Shown in pieces: positions 16,363-23,625 of a stretch of 64,000 nt of DNA (within the stretch, counting starts at the first letter, position 1; each line of letters starts with the position of its first letter). Both the position numbers and the translations under genes were made by a program. This DNA is from Chitinophaga fulva (lineage in GTDB: Bacteria; Bacteroidota; Bacteroidia; Chitinophagales; Chitinophagaceae): positions 372,001 through 436,000 of the forward strand of contig NZ_JABBGC010000004.1 in NCBI RefSeq assembly GCF_012927205.1. Reading direction: 5' to 3'. Under the pieces are notes generated by a model. That model was not told where the DNA came from. It did not search any database and saw nothing but the letters and a program-made list of their open reading frames with translations.

Positions 16363-19314
16363 TCAGAGTTTTTTATCCTCGAAGTACCCGATTTTTTTCA
16401 TCTGGCTGATTTCCAGTGTGATAACATTATACTCGGAGATCGCTTTCCCTTTTAAAATATAAAAACCACCCTTCTGGAAAGGATATTGACGGAGGCTGTC
16501 GGGAAAATGGACGGTATCAATAAACTGTCCTTCGCGGTCCAGAAATGTGCCAAAACACATTGGGTCGCCTTTAGCGGTACGCATTGGTTTGGTGGTGACC
16601 AGATATCCCAGTGTAGTTATCGGTTGGTTGATGTACCGGTGAAAATCACGGGCAGGGATATATGCAGACTGATCATGGTTGAGCACTTCAAATGGAGATG
16701 CCAGCGGAAAACCCAGCAGGTCTATTTCGTCGAAGGCATCTTCGTGTTGGTGGTAGGCCAGCTCCGGTAATTCGCAATTGACGGTGGCCGGCTTGAACAG
16801 TGACAGGTTGTGGATGCCTGCTGTGTTTTGCTGCCGGACCAACAAACTGCTTTTCCACAACAGTTGTTTTTTAGTCTGACCGGTAAACTGAAAACAGCCA
16901 ATGCGGATTAATAATTCCAGCTGCTCCGCACCGGGGGAAATACGGTTACAGAAATCTTCCAGATGCAGGTAAGGCCCACATTGCCGGCGCTCTTCCAGTA
17001 TTCTCTCAGCGAGGGCCTGTTCAAGCCCTTCCACATGGATAAGTCCCACATACACCTCCTGTCCTTTGATATTGGTAGGATAGTCGCTGTTGTTGATGCA
17101 GGGCGGATGAATGTTGACCCCGGTTTTTTTCAGTTCACGGAAATATAGTTCGCGGTTGTAGAAGCCGCCGAAGTTATTGATCACGGCAACCATAAACTCT
17201 GCGGGGAAATAAGTTTTCAGGTAAAGGCTTTGGTAACTCTCCACGGCGAAGCTGGCGGAGTGGGCTTTGGAAAAAGAGAAATTGGCAAAACTGGCGATCT
17301 GCCGCCATACTTCCACGGATACTTCATAAGGACGTCCCAATTGTGCGCAGTTGGCAAAAAAACGTTCCTGTATTTTTTCAAAGTCTTTTGTTCCTCTGTA
17401 TTTCCCTGCCATGGCCCGCCGCAGCGAGTCTGCATCAGCTAGTTCCATATTGGCGTATGTGTGTGCTACTTTGATCACATCTTCCTGATATACCATGATA
17501 CCAAATGTATCGCTGAGCAATTCTTCGATGACAGGGTGCAGATAAGTGACACTGGCGGGATTGCGGTAACTGTGGATATATTGTTTCATCATGCCGGATT
17601 GGGCCACGCCCGGCCGGATAATAGAGCTGGCCGCCACCAGGGTGAGATAGTTATCGCACTGTAGTTTTTGCAGCAGTTGCCGCATGCCAGGGGATTCTAT
17701 ATAAAAACAACCGATGGTGTTGACTTTCCTCAGGTTTTCCTTCACTTTTTCATCCACCGTAAATGCTTTGACATTGTGGATATCGATATCCACCTGTTTG
17801 TTTTTACGGACAATATCGATGGTGTCGCGGATATGTCCGAGGCCGCGTTGACTGAGAATATCAAATTTATAGAGGCCGATGCGTTCCGCCTGCAACATGT
17901 CCAGCTGAGCGGTGCTGAACCCTTTCGGTGGCAGGTAGGTAGTGCAATACTGATGAATGGGCGCATCGCTGATGAGGATACCGCCGGCATGGATGCTGAG
18001 ATGATTGGGGAAAGATCTTTCCTGGTCCATCAGCCGGCTGAAATGCTGGATCTTGCGCTGGATATGATCTTCATTCAGTTGTACGTTGAAACCATTTTCC
18101 AGTATCTGATCGATTTCTTTTTTAGGGAGACCATACACTTTGCCCATTTCCCGGATGATAGCGTTGGTTTGAAAGGTGGTGACAGTCCCCAGCAGTGCAG
18201 TGTGAGTGTCGCCATATTTATCAAACACATACCGGATGATGGCGTCACGGTCACGCCAGGAGAAATCGATATCAAAATCCGGTGGTGAAGTGCGATAGGG
18301 GTTGAGGAAGCGTTCAAAGAAGAGATTCAGTTCTATGGGGTCCACATCTGTGATTTTGAGACAGTATGCCACGATAGAATTGGCGCCGCTGCCGCGTCCT
18401 ACATAGAAAAACTGTCTTTCCTGTGCATAACGGATGATATCCCAGGTAATCAGGAAGTAAGCTTCAAATTCCTGTTGAGCAATGATGTTCAGCTCTTTTT
18501 CAATACGCCGTGTGGCTTCAGCGTGGTCTTTCCCATAGCGGTATTCCATGCCTTGATAAGCCAGTTGCCGCAATAACTGACGGTCTTCTTCCACGCTGCC
18601 CAGAAATGATTGCCGGTTGCGGGGTGTTTGCAGCTCCATCTCCACCTCACATGTTTCAAGCACGCGGAGCGTATTGGCCACAATATGCGGGTATTGTTCA
18701 AAGTGTTCCACCATTTTGGCGGGATGTATAAACTGGTCGTTGATAGTGCCGGTGGTGTGTGGTTCCAGTTGGGAGATCAGGATGTTCTGATCGATGGCAC
18801 GTAATACGCGGTGCAGTTCATAGTGATCATTATCCTGGAAAGTGACAGGATGCATGATCACCAGCTGGTCGCGAATGCTGAAGGTGTCAACCCGGAAGAG
18901 TTTGTTGAGATCACGTGGGTTAACGCCCAGCAGTTCGTGCGGCAACAGTTGAGCTGGCGGAACTGTCCCCCAGTTGTAGATGGCCCAGGTGCCGGGAAGG
19001 GCAGGGGCGCGGTCGGGGAAAGATATTTCCCGGCGCAGGTGATCGGAGAGAAAGCGGTTGATATGATACCAGCCTTCCTGGTCGCGGGCAAGCAGCAGGT
19101 AGTTGAATGTTGACTCATTGCGGCATTCCACGCCCAGTATTGGTTTGATCAGGTGTTTGCGGCAAAGGTCCACAAATTCCCAGGCATCAGAGGTAATGTT
19201 GATATTAGTGAGGCCCAACGTGGTGATGCCCAGTTGCGCGGCTTTTTTGACCAGCATTTCAGCGGGCATGGTGCCATAGCGGAGGCTGAAGAATGTTTTG
19301 CAATTCAGGTACAT
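16363..19314 (-). CDS. dnaE: DNA polymerase III alpha subunit paralogue (DnaE type, short)
   Basis: This is a C-family DNA polymerase of 983 residues, shorter than replicative DnaE (about 1160). It has an N-terminal PHP-like domain; the first metal-binding His-x-His of active PHP domains is replaced by Asn-x-Lys at residues 4-6, so PHP nuclease activity is doubtful. The palm carries GRGSGANS at 307-314 and the catalytic PDFDID at 345-350 (D346 and D348), with the third aspartate in the YKFDILSQRGLGH segment. A C-terminal OB-like domain follows. It begins 1 bp after the dinB stop, an arrangement typical of mutagenesis cassettes that pair a Y-family polymerase with an extra DnaE. A role in damage-tolerant synthesis is inferred; a separate replicative copy should exist elsewhere. 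Confidence 0.9.
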   Translation of the reverse strand: MYLNCKTFFSLRYGTMPAEMLVKKAAQLGITTLGLTNINITSDAWEFVDLCRKHLIKPILGVECRNESTFNYLLLARDQEGWYHINRFLSDHLRREISFPDRAPALPGTWAIYNWGTVPPAQLLPHELLGVNPRDLNKLFRVDTFSIRDQLVIMHPVTFQDNDHYELHRVLRAIDQNILISQLEPHTTGTINDQFIHPAKMVEHFEQYPHIVANTLRVLETCEVEMELQTPRNRQSFLGSVEEDRQLLRQLAYQGMEYRYGKDHAEATRRIEKELNIIAQQEFEAYFLITWDIIRYAQERQFFYVGRGSGANSIVAYCLKITDVDPIELNLFFERFLNPYRTSPPDFDIDFSWRDRDAIIRYVFDKYGDTHTALLGTVTTFQTNAIIREMGKVYGLPKKEIDQILENGFNVQLNEDHIQRKIQHFSRLMDQERSFPNHLSIHAGGILISDAPIHQYCTTYLPPKGFSTAQLDMLQAERIGLYKFDILSQRGLGHIRDTIDIVRKNKQVDIDIHNVKAFTVDEKVKENLRKVNTIGCFYIESPGMRQLLQKLQCDNYLTLVAASSIIRPGVAQSGMMKQYIHSYRNPASVTYLHPVIEELLSDTFGIMVYQEDVIKVAHTYANMELADADSLRRAMAGKYRGTKDFEKIQERFFANCAQLGRPYEVSVEVWRQIASFANFSFSKAHSASFAVESYQSLYLKTYFPAEFMVAVINNFGGFYNRELYFRELKKTGVNIHPPCINNSDYPTNIKGQEVYVGLIHVEGLEQALAERILEERRQCGPYLHLEDFCNRISPGAEQLELLIRIGCFQFTGQTKKQLLWKSSLLVRQQNTAGIHNLSLFKPATVNCELPELAYHQHEDAFDEIDLLGFPLASPFEVLNHDQSAYIPARDFHRYINQPITTLGYLVTTKPMRTAKGDPMCFGTFLDREGQFIDTVHFPDSLRQYPFQKGGFYILKGKAISEYNVITLEISQMKKIGYFEDKKL

Positions 19315-19315
19315 G

Positions 19316-20530
19316 TTATCCTTTATAGTACGGCATGATATCTTTTTTCAGTGCCGGGATGTTCTTTTTATCCGGCGGCACCACGTTGGTGCCTTTCAGC
19401 AGCATATCCCAGCCGAAGCGGTTTTTGATATTGTCGATAGCCTGGTAGAGTGAGATCATTTCCTGGCTGTCATCGAAGAGGTTGATCTGATAGTTGCCCT
19501 GTACCAGGTGGCTGAAACGCACACCGATAAGGCGTACCAGCAGACGACGGTCATATAGTTTTTTAAACAGGTCCTTCACTTTTTCCAACAGCACATGATC
19601 AGAGCAGCTGTAGGGGATGGTCATTTGTTTGGTGACAGTTTCAAAATCGGAATACCGGATTTTGACAGTCACGCAACCGGTGAGCTTATTCTGCTGCCGT
19701 AATTCGAAGGCAATTTTCTCTGTCATGCGTACCAGTTCCGCGTGCAGAAATTCCATGTCGATGGTATCTGCGGGGAAGGTGCTTTCTGTGGAAATGGATT
19801 TTTGTTCATAGTAGGGCACTACCGGGGAATCGTCGATGCCGTTGGCTTTTCTCCAGAGTGAGATGCCATTTTTCCCCATCCACGCTTCCAGCAGGGAAGG
19901 GGGGACTTCGCTGAGTATTTTCACTGTTTCCACGCCGCGGCGCCGGAGCTGTGCGGCGGTTTCCCGGCCTACCATCGGTATTTTTTCGATAGGCATCGGG
20001 GCTAGGAAATTTTTTTCGTCCCCGAAGGGTATTTCCAGTTGACCGTTGGGTTTGGCTTCGTCAGTGGCTACTTTGGATACGAGTTTGTTGGATGCGAGCC
20101 CAAAGGAGATGGGCAGCCCGGATTCTTTGATAATGGCTTTCCGCAGTTCTGTGGTCCATTTGAGGGAGCCGAAGAATTTATCCATGCCGGAGAGGTCGAG
20201 ATAAAATTCATCGATCGAAGATTTTTCATACAGGGGTGCTTTGTCCGCGATGATGCTGGTCACTTCGCGGGATTTTTCACTGTAACGGTCCATGTCGCCG
20301 CTGCGGACAATGGCGTGTGGGCACAGGCGCAGGGCAGTTTTCATAGGCATTGCGGAGTGGATGCCATAGCGGCGCGCCTCATAACTGCAGGCAGCTACCA
20401 CGGCGCGGTCACTACTGCCGCCTATCAGCAGGGGCTTGCCTTTCAGTTGACTGTCATGCAGACATTCCACTGATACAAAAAAACAATCCAGGTCAAAATG
20501 TGCGATAGCTCGCTGTTGTAATGTAATCAT
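19316..20530 (-). CDS. dinB: DNA polymerase IV (Y family, DinB)
   Basis: This error-prone translesion polymerase has 404 residues. The catalytic acidic residues are present: FDLDCFFVSVE near residues 12-22 and SSIDEFYLDLSG with D107 and E108. The YEARRYGIHSAMP fingers motif and the helix-hairpin-helix region (PMVGRETAAQLRRRGVET) follow, then a little-finger domain. The intact active site distinguishes it from catalytically dead ImuB proteins. The start ATG overlaps the stop of a small upstream frame in an ATGA arrangement. The promoter region 255-300 bp upstream carries two palindromes also present before the XRE-S24 gene, so LexA-like control is likely. Confidence 0.93.
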   Translation of the reverse strand: MITLQQRAIAHFDLDCFFVSVECLHDSQLKGKPLLIGGSSDRAVVAACSYEARRYGIHSAMPMKTALRLCPHAIVRSGDMDRYSEKSREVTSIIADKAPLYEKSSIDEFYLDLSGMDKFFGSLKWTTELRKAIIKESGLPISFGLASNKLVSKVATDEAKPNGQLEIPFGDEKNFLAPMPIEKIPMVGRETAAQLRRRGVETVKILSEVPPSLLEAWMGKNGISLWRKANGIDDSPVVPYYEQKSISTESTFPADTIDMEFLHAELVRMTEKIAFELRQQNKLTGCVTVKIRYSDFETVTKQMTIPYSCSDHVLLEKVKDLFKKLYDRRLLVRLIGVRFSHLVQGNYQINLFDDSQEMISLYQAIDNIKNRFGWDMLLKGTNVVPPDKKNIPALKKDIMPYYKG

Positions 20531-20679
20531 GCTTCCCTGTTTAGGAATGAGTTCCCGTTCGGAATATCGGAACTACTGTTATCCTCCTCAATCGGAATGT
20601 CATTATTGTCCGCAACCAGAAACATCATCATTGTTCCAATCGGCAATACCATTGCTCTCCCCGGGGGGATACTATCCAT
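20527..20679 (-). CDS. Possible 50-residue leader protein coupled to dinB
   Basis: An ATG at 20679 opens a 50-codon frame whose TGA overlaps the dinB ATG (ATGA). The peptide contains MMMFLVADNNDIP and an acidic, serine/asparagine-rich tail; I recognise no family. The ATGA coupling and the otherwise unexplained 250-bp leader between the operators and dinB are the only support. It could equally be an untranslated leader. Confidence 0.3.
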   Translation of the reverse strand: MDSIPPGRAMVLPIGTMMMFLVADNNDIPIEEDNSSSDIPNGNSFLNREA

Positions 20680-20785
20680 CTCCAAATCTGCAAGCGATAA
20701 GCGGATGGCAGGCCGGGCGAAGGGTCGGCACGGATAGTGATCAGCAGGGCCTGCCAGCCGTAATCACTCGATTTATTGTAAAGGT

Positions 20786-20833
20786 ACTAAATAATTTAGT
20801 TTTGCTAAAATTATTAGTATTTATTTATTCAAA
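20786..20833 (-). promoter_or_regulatory. Two LexA-like operators in the dinB-dnaE promoter
   Basis: Reading leftward, a TTTG (20833-20830) is followed by the palindrome ACTAATAATTTTAGC (20818-20804), which contains a near -7 box TAATTTTA. After 3 bp comes ACTAAATTATTTAGT (20800-20786). The second matches 14 of 15 bases of the operator next to the XRE-S24 start, in the same orientation to transcription. The 16-bp TTTG to -7 spacing is short, so the exact -33 element is uncertain. Confidence 0.65.
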
Positions 20834-20959
20834 TTTTATCCCCACTTTCAATTTTCCTAACTTTGATACAACATATCCGAGGGGCCATCTGTAGTATATA
20901 AGAGAATGGAAATGAAGGAATAAGAAAAGCGTGAATGTTCATCTTTAAACCATCATCCC

Positions 20960-21625
20960 ATGAAACAGACCAAAGCTTCAAAGGAAATATTTATCCTGGC
21001 TTTGTTACTCTTGCCCATGGCTTATCTGGCCATCATCTGGAACACTCTTCCTGCAACAATTCCAACCGACCAGAGCGTATCTGAACTGGCTGAAGGCAGA
21101 ACTGCTTTTCTGTTGCTAATGATTTTCCTGTTTGTGACCAATGCATTGATTTATGCGTTGTTCCGTTTTATTCCGAAGACAGAGGAAGACAGCCAGGCGG
21201 TGGCAAACGTGGAGCAGCGTGAGTTTTACCGTATCCGTTTCATCATACATACTTATCTGGCGTTGTTTACCTGTATCATTATTTTTATGGTGAGCCAGGC
21301 ACGGCCTTTTGCGATGGCAAGCTGGGCTTTTGTGGGAGTAGGTTTGTTGATTGCTGCGATAGGCCTATATTTGTGGAAGTTGCAGCTGGAACCCAATCAC
21401 TATGTGGGCGTTCGTACGCCCTGGACGTTACAGAACAAGGAGATCTGGAGGGAAACTCACCGTATGGCCGGGACCCTTTGGGTGAGCGCCGGAGTAGTGA
21501 TGATGATAGCAGGTTTTTTCCTGTCGCTTGTTACCGGGGTGTTCCTGATCTTTTTTGCGGCTATTGTGCTGGCAGCGTTGCCATACATTTATTCGTTCCG
21601 GTTATACAACAAGGACAAAGGATAA
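20960..21625 (+). CDS. SdpI-family membrane protein
   Basis: This inner-membrane protein of 221 residues has about six hydrophobic segments (near 12-27, 48-68, 95-112, 118-138, 170-190 and 192-212). The hallmark of the SdpI/YhfL family is the cytoplasmic YVGVRTPWTLQNKEIWRETH stretch before the last two helices. SdpI of Bacillus gives immunity to the SDP toxin and sequesters its repressor; most homologues, like this one without toxin genes nearby, have unknown roles. A TAnnTTTG -7 box at 20858-20865 suggests its own rightward promoter between it and the dinB operators. A bidirectional terminator follows. Confidence 0.85.
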   Translation: MKQTKASKEIFILALLLLPMAYLAIIWNTLPATIPTDQSVSELAEGRTAFLLLMIFLFVTNALIYALFRFIPKTEEDSQAVANVEQREFYRIRFIIHTYLALFTCIIIFMVSQARPFAMASWAFVGVGLLIAAIGLYLWKLQLEPNHYVGVRTPWTLQNKEIWRETHRMAGTLWVSAGVVMMIAGFFLSLVTGVFLIFFAAIVLAALPYIYSFRLYNKDKG

Positions 21626-21657
21626 GGTTATTCATAGTGGTCAATCAATAACAAAAG

Positions 21658-21690
21658 AAAATGGCGGTCACCTGACCGCCATTTTTCTTT
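21658..21690. terminator. Bidirectional terminator between two convergent membrane-protein genes
   Basis: A 10-bp perfect stem (21661-21670 with 21673-21682) has a 2-nt gap, is extended by AAA/TTT on both sides and is followed by a T-rich run. Confidence 0.9.
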
Positions 21691-21705
21691 ACAATACGTT
21701 TGTGC

Positions 21706-22152
21706 TTAGTACCAGGCTGCACCCAGTGCCTGACGGAAAGGCCAGGGGATAAGGGCCAGTATCAGGAGAAATGCGATCCCGTAGAATATAAGGGCCAGTT
21801 TGTGTTTCTGGGCATCAGAGGTTGCTTTTTTAACTTTGGATTTGCCGATGTGCACCAAAGCAATGGCAATCACAGCCATCAGGGTATGTTCCACTGTGAA
21901 AAAACGGAGCGCGGGATTTTTCATGGCAGCGCCCATGTCAGCCAGTCCGGCTTTTGCTTTTTCACTAAATACAAAATATAACAGCAGTCCTATCAGGAGC
22001 TGAATATCACAGAAGATCATAAAAAACAGTCCGGCTTTATTGTCGGCTGCCGTAAATGGTGTTCTTCCGGAAACACCTTTAAATGCGCGGATAACTGCCC
22101 AAAGCCCAGCCAATACGATTGCCCATCTCAAAATGGAGTGTAGATGTACCAT
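21706..22152 (-). CDS. Four-helix membrane protein, cytochrome b-like
   Basis: The 148-residue inner-membrane protein has four hydrophobic segments. It begins with a short MVHLHSILRW stretch, has histidines at the start of helices 1 and 3 (the FFTVEHTLMA region) and ends with ALIPWPFRQ. Homologues in Bacteroidota are commonly labelled cytochrome B from weak similarity, but haem binding is unproven. It converges on the SdpI gene over a shared terminator and is divergent from the XRE-S24 gene, whose promoter region begins about 50 bp upstream of its ATG. No operon partner is present. Confidence 0.7.
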   Translation of the reverse strand: MVHLHSILRWAIVLAGLWAVIRAFKGVSGRTPFTAADNKAGLFFMIFCDIQLLIGLLLYFVFSEKAKAGLADMGAAMKNPALRFFTVEHTLMAVIAIALVHIGKSKVKKATSDAQKHKLALIFYGIAFLLILALIPWPFRQALGAAWY

Positions 22153-22200
22153 AACAAGTTGATTTTACCGGGCAAAAATAAGCGAAGCGTCTTGAATATA

Positions 22201-22258
22201 TTTGGGATTTTATAAAATTATTTGCTAATTTTGTTAGCAAGGTACTAAATTATTTAGG
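22201..22258 (+). promoter_or_regulatory. Promoter and paired operators of the XRE-S24 regulator gene
   Basis: TTTG (22201-22204), 21 bp and TAATTTTG (22226-22233) form a Bacteroidota promoter. The -7 box is embedded in the palindrome GCTAATTTTGTTAGC (22224-22238), and ACTAAATTATTTAGG (22244-22258) lies in the short leader, ending 2 bp before the ATG. The same two-site layout occurs before dinB, which implies negative autoregulation. Confidence 0.75.
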
Positions 22259-22260
22259 TT

Positions 22261-23013
22261 ATGTCCGTAGTATGCCAGAATTTAAAATATCTGCGTAAGC
22301 AAAAAGGCTGGACGCAACAGGAGTTTGCAGACAAACTGGGCATCAAGCGTTCCTTGCTGGGTGCTTATGAAGAAGAGCGTGCGGAACCTCGTACGGAAGT
22401 ACTGGAACAGGTAAGTGACATGTTCCGGGTTTCCATCGATGATTTGCTTCGCCGTGATCTGGGCTCCCAGAAAGACAGTTTCCTGGAAAAGCGCCGTCAG
22501 CAGAAGCTGGGCAATGCCCGCCAGGCTATCCAGTTTGTGCCGGTAAAAGCCGCTGCCGGTTACCTGGCCGGTTATAATGACGACGAGTTTATCGAGGAAC
22601 TGAATACATTTACCCTGCCCATGCTGGGCGCAGGCGACTACCGGGCTTTTGAAATTGCCGGGGAGTCCATGTTGCCCGTTCCTTCCGGCTCTGTGATCGT
22701 TTGTCACAAAGTAGACGGATGGGAGGAAATTAAAAACAATGAGACCTACGTTGTGGTAACTTCCCGCGAAGGTATTGTCTTCAAAAGGGTGCTGAAAAGC
22801 AACCGTGCGAAGTCCAGGATCACGCTGGTATCAGATAACCCCCAGTTTGAACCTTACCCGGTGGAAATGGAAGATGTACTGGAACTGTGGCAGTCGGATG
22901 CGGTCATCAGCAAATCCAACCAGCAGAGCCGCATGAGCGTTAACCATCTGGCCGATATGGTCAGCCATCTCCAGGACCAGGTTAGCCTGCTGAAAAAGAA
23001 AATCAAGGACTAA
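22261..23013 (+). CDS. LexA-like XRE-family repressor with S24 self-cleaving peptidase domain
   Basis: The 250-residue DNA-binding regulator has an XRE helix-turn-helix (about 6-62, WTQQEFADKLGIKRSLLGAY) followed by a peptidase S24/LexA-like domain. The self-cleavage apparatus looks intact: an Ala-Gly cleavage site in VKAAAGYLAG (A99-G100), the nucleophile serine in GESMLP (S136) and the general-base lysine in IVFKRVLK (K175). A short coiled tail (about 225-250) ends the protein. By family it should cleave itself on RecA activation and release its targets. The same operators flank its own promoter and that of dinB-dnaE, so it is the probable repressor of that set. Confidence 0.88.
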   Translation: MSVVCQNLKYLRKQKGWTQQEFADKLGIKRSLLGAYEEERAEPRTEVLEQVSDMFRVSIDDLLRRDLGSQKDSFLEKRRQQKLGNARQAIQFVPVKAAAGYLAGYNDDEFIEELNTFTLPMLGAGDYRAFEIAGESMLPVPSGSVIVCHKVDGWEEIKNNETYVVVTSREGIVFKRVLKSNRAKSRITLVSDNPQFEPYPVEMEDVLELWQSDAVISKSNQQSRMSVNHLADMVSHLQDQVSLLKKKIKD

Positions 23014-23230
23014 TACAGTTATTACGGCTAACTATATGGTGCAGGCTGCCGTTTGCTCCACAAACGAGGTAGGCCTCGCCGTGGATTGCTCCTGATGATA
23101 AAGAGCGTTTCCGCCTCTTGCTCACTTCCTGCGTCCAAGCGGGCCGGGGAGCATATGGTGGCGATACTTTTTCATTCCTGAATGACTTTTTCACGGGGAC
23201 TGTAATACATTCATTCCCCGGGAGTTAGGG
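23014..23230. other. GC-rich structured non-coding stretch
   Basis: No convincing gene lies between the repressor gene and the rpsU promoter. The stretch can fold: CCAC-AAA-CGAGG (from 23057) pairs with CCTCG-CC-GTGG across a TAGG loop, and GAGC...GCTC pairs nearby. A 63-codon leftward frame (23003-23194) covers it, but its arginine/serine-rich peptide resembles nothing I know. It may be a non-coding RNA, a repeat or a decayed gene. Confidence 0.3.
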
Positions 23231-23279
23231 GCAGTATTGTAAAGACCGGAAAAAAAAGAAAATCAAAACCTGTTTGGTT

Positions 23280-23310
23280 TTTGTTTTTATAAAATGTTGT
23301 GTTATCTTTG
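23280..23310 (+). promoter_or_regulatory. Promoter of rpsU
   Basis: TTTG (23280-23283), 19 bp, TATCTTTG (23303-23310) is an exact match to the Bacteroidota housekeeping promoter, 28 bp before the rpsU ATG. Confidence 0.85.
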
Positions 23311-23338
23311 CATTCCTAAAAAATAAGAGGCAAAAATT

Positions 23339-23536
23339 ATGTTGATCATTGATTCTAAAGATTGCGAAAACATAGACAAGGCGCTTAAAAAATATAAAAA
23401 GAAATTTGAGAAAGCACGTATTCTGCTGCAACTCAGATCACGCCAGTCTTTTACTAAACCATCTGTTAAACGCCGTACAGAGGTGTTGAAAGCTGTTTAT
23501 AAACAACAGCTGGCCAGTGGTAAATTGGAAGCATAA
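23339..23536 (+). CDS. rpsU: 30S ribosomal protein S21
   Basis: This small, highly basic ribosomal protein takes part in translation initiation. It has 65 residues, with the S21 features of an N-terminal strand, the ALKKYKKKFEKARILLQLR helix with dense lysine/arginine, and a second basic region (KPSVKRRTEVLKAVYK). The length is normal. It has its own strong promoter and is followed by a large hairpin that probably ends transcription before xerC. Confidence 0.96.
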   Translation: MLIIDSKDCENIDKALKKYKKKFEKARILLQLRSRQSFTKPSVKRRTEVLKAVYKQQLASGKLEA

Positions 23537-23574
23537 TCCGTTGTAGCCGTCACTGGCTTACCAACTCAAAATAT

Positions 23575-23620
23575 TTGATGATTGTAAGGTTATTTAATAA
23601 CTTTACAATCATCAATCTTT
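23575..23620 (+). terminator. Large hairpin, probable terminator of rpsU
   Basis: Two 20-nt arms (23575-23594 and 23596-23615) are complementary except for one G-T pair, followed by TCTTTTT. The arms are AT-rich, so strength is uncertain; the structure ends 10 bp before the likely xerC start. Confidence 0.6.
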
Positions 23621-23625
23621 TTGCG

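Noticed and set aside
20529..20894. 121-codon rightward frame between dinB and the SdpI-family gene
   Set aside because: Composition is not protein-like (rich in Ser, Pro, Tyr). It runs across the operators and the SdpI -7 box, and starts inside the dinB start.
23003..23194. 63-codon leftward frame after the LexA-like gene
   Set aside because: It has no recognised family or ribosome-binding context, and the DNA looks structured instead; kept as a non-coding element.
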